Assembly: GCA_009739215.1 (NCBI GenBank)
Contig: VSJF01000005.1
Coordinates: 744,001 to 808,000 of the forward strand
Length of the DNA stretch: 64,000 bases
Direction of reading: 5' to 3'
From: Floccularia luteovirens
Lineage: Eukaryota > Basidiomycota > Agaricomycetes > Agaricales > Squamanitaceae
A program made the position numbers and the translations under genes. Positions 63,781-64,000 of the stretch are shown here, one piece after another (within the stretch, counting starts at the first letter, position 1; every line of letters starts with the position of its first letter). The notes beneath the pieces are model-generated. The model was given only the letters and a program-made list of their open reading frames with translations, made no database searches and was not told the origin of the DNA.

Positions 63781-64000
63781 ATGTCTAAAGGACCAGATAT
63801 TAAAAAACTGGGACTTGACAACTACAATCAATGGAGTGGAGAAATCCAAGCCTGGTTCAGGGCTCATCAGCTGTTGCACATTGTGTGTGGCATCAAAAAG
63901 AGACCTGAAGCCATGGAATCCTCTAAAGATTATGAGTTGCAAATACAAAGACAGGATGACTGGGACAGTAAAGCCCAGAAAGCAGCTGGATGGCTATACC
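63781..64000 (+). CDS. Copia Gag N-terminus (partial)
   Basis: It opens MSKGPDIKKLGLDNYNQWSG and stays open for 73 codons to the window end. It aligns with the Gag start of the minus-strand copia element (MGEPDIQKLGLSNYTQWSGE). Where that element has a TAG (SE-stop-LWHIV) this one has CAG (HQLLHIV), which directly supports a CAG-to-TAG origin. Gag forms the virus-like particle in the cytoplasm. Whether the rest of the element is intact cannot be seen. Confidence 0.82.
   Translation, partial: MSKGPDIKKLGLDNYNQWSGEIQAWFRAHQLLHIVCGIKKRPEAMESSKDYELQIQRQDDWDSKAQKAAGWLY

Larger units (their letters stand above)
62861..64000 (+). mobile_element. Copia element, 5' part (cut by window end)
   Basis: A 325-bp 5' LTR (62861-63185) is followed directly by GGTTATGGGCCCTCAGC, the same primer-binding sequence as in the other copia element. 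A C-rich leader and a Gag start at 63781 follow. It sits beside the gypsy gag region, into which it probably inserted. The 3' part lies beyond the window. Confidence 0.85.

Overview
The window reads as nuclear DNA of a filamentous basidiomycete, most likely a mushroom-forming Agaricomycete. Supporting signs are dense spliceosomal introns of about 50-60 nt, a CMT1-type GT69 mannosyltransferase, a DUF6533 membrane protein, an Asx-homology protein and abundant Ty1/copia and Ty3/gypsy debris. The species cannot be named from the sequence alone. Exon models below were assembled by hand from reading frames, GT..AG junctions and phase bookkeeping. Family names come from motif recognition; no database search was made.

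Region 1 (1-13.6 kb). The 3' end of a UCH37/BAP1-like deubiquitinase gene (+) converges on a complete four-exon gene for an Asx-homology (ASXH/DEUBAD-type) protein (-). Five head-to-tail copies of an FAD-dependent aromatic-type monooxygenase gene (-) follow. Remnants of the deubiquitinase 3' end lie between the copies, and a broken 5' end of the ASXH gene lies in unit 2. The duplicated unit was therefore 'deubiquitinase tail + ASXH + monooxygenase'. Only the third monooxygenase copy gives a phase-consistent full-length model (441 aa).

Region 2 (13.6-20.6 kb). A gene-poor stretch with one single-exon gene for a three-finger C2H2 protein (-).

Region 3 (20.6-43.6 kb). A compact block of ordinary genes: a JmjN-JmjC-ePHD histone demethylase (+), an NBS1/nibrin-like DNA-damage protein (+), a CMT1-type mannosyltransferase (+), a cytochrome P450 (-), ornithine carbamoyltransferase (+), a DUF6533 multispanning membrane protein (-), a TMEM19/DUF92 membrane protein (+) and glycogen synthase (+). 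They serve separate functions (chromatin, DNA repair, glycan synthesis, oxidation, arginine synthesis, glycogen storage), and nothing suggests a pathway cluster.

Region 4 (43.6-64 kb). An abrupt switch to a nested transposon island. It holds a two-LTR copia element (-) broken by seven in-frame stops, two inverted relics of one gypsy family, and six LTR loci of a second copia family: one full solo with a 5-bp duplication beside a 5'-truncated one, two other solos with duplications, one head-to-head pair, and the 5' LTR of a copia element running off the window end. Three further LTR-like families, a 300-bp hairpin element and a degenerate satellite made of short 'ctatggactactatgg'-type phrases complete it. 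The recurring mutation class in the coding elements is C-to-T (read as G-to-A on the other strand).
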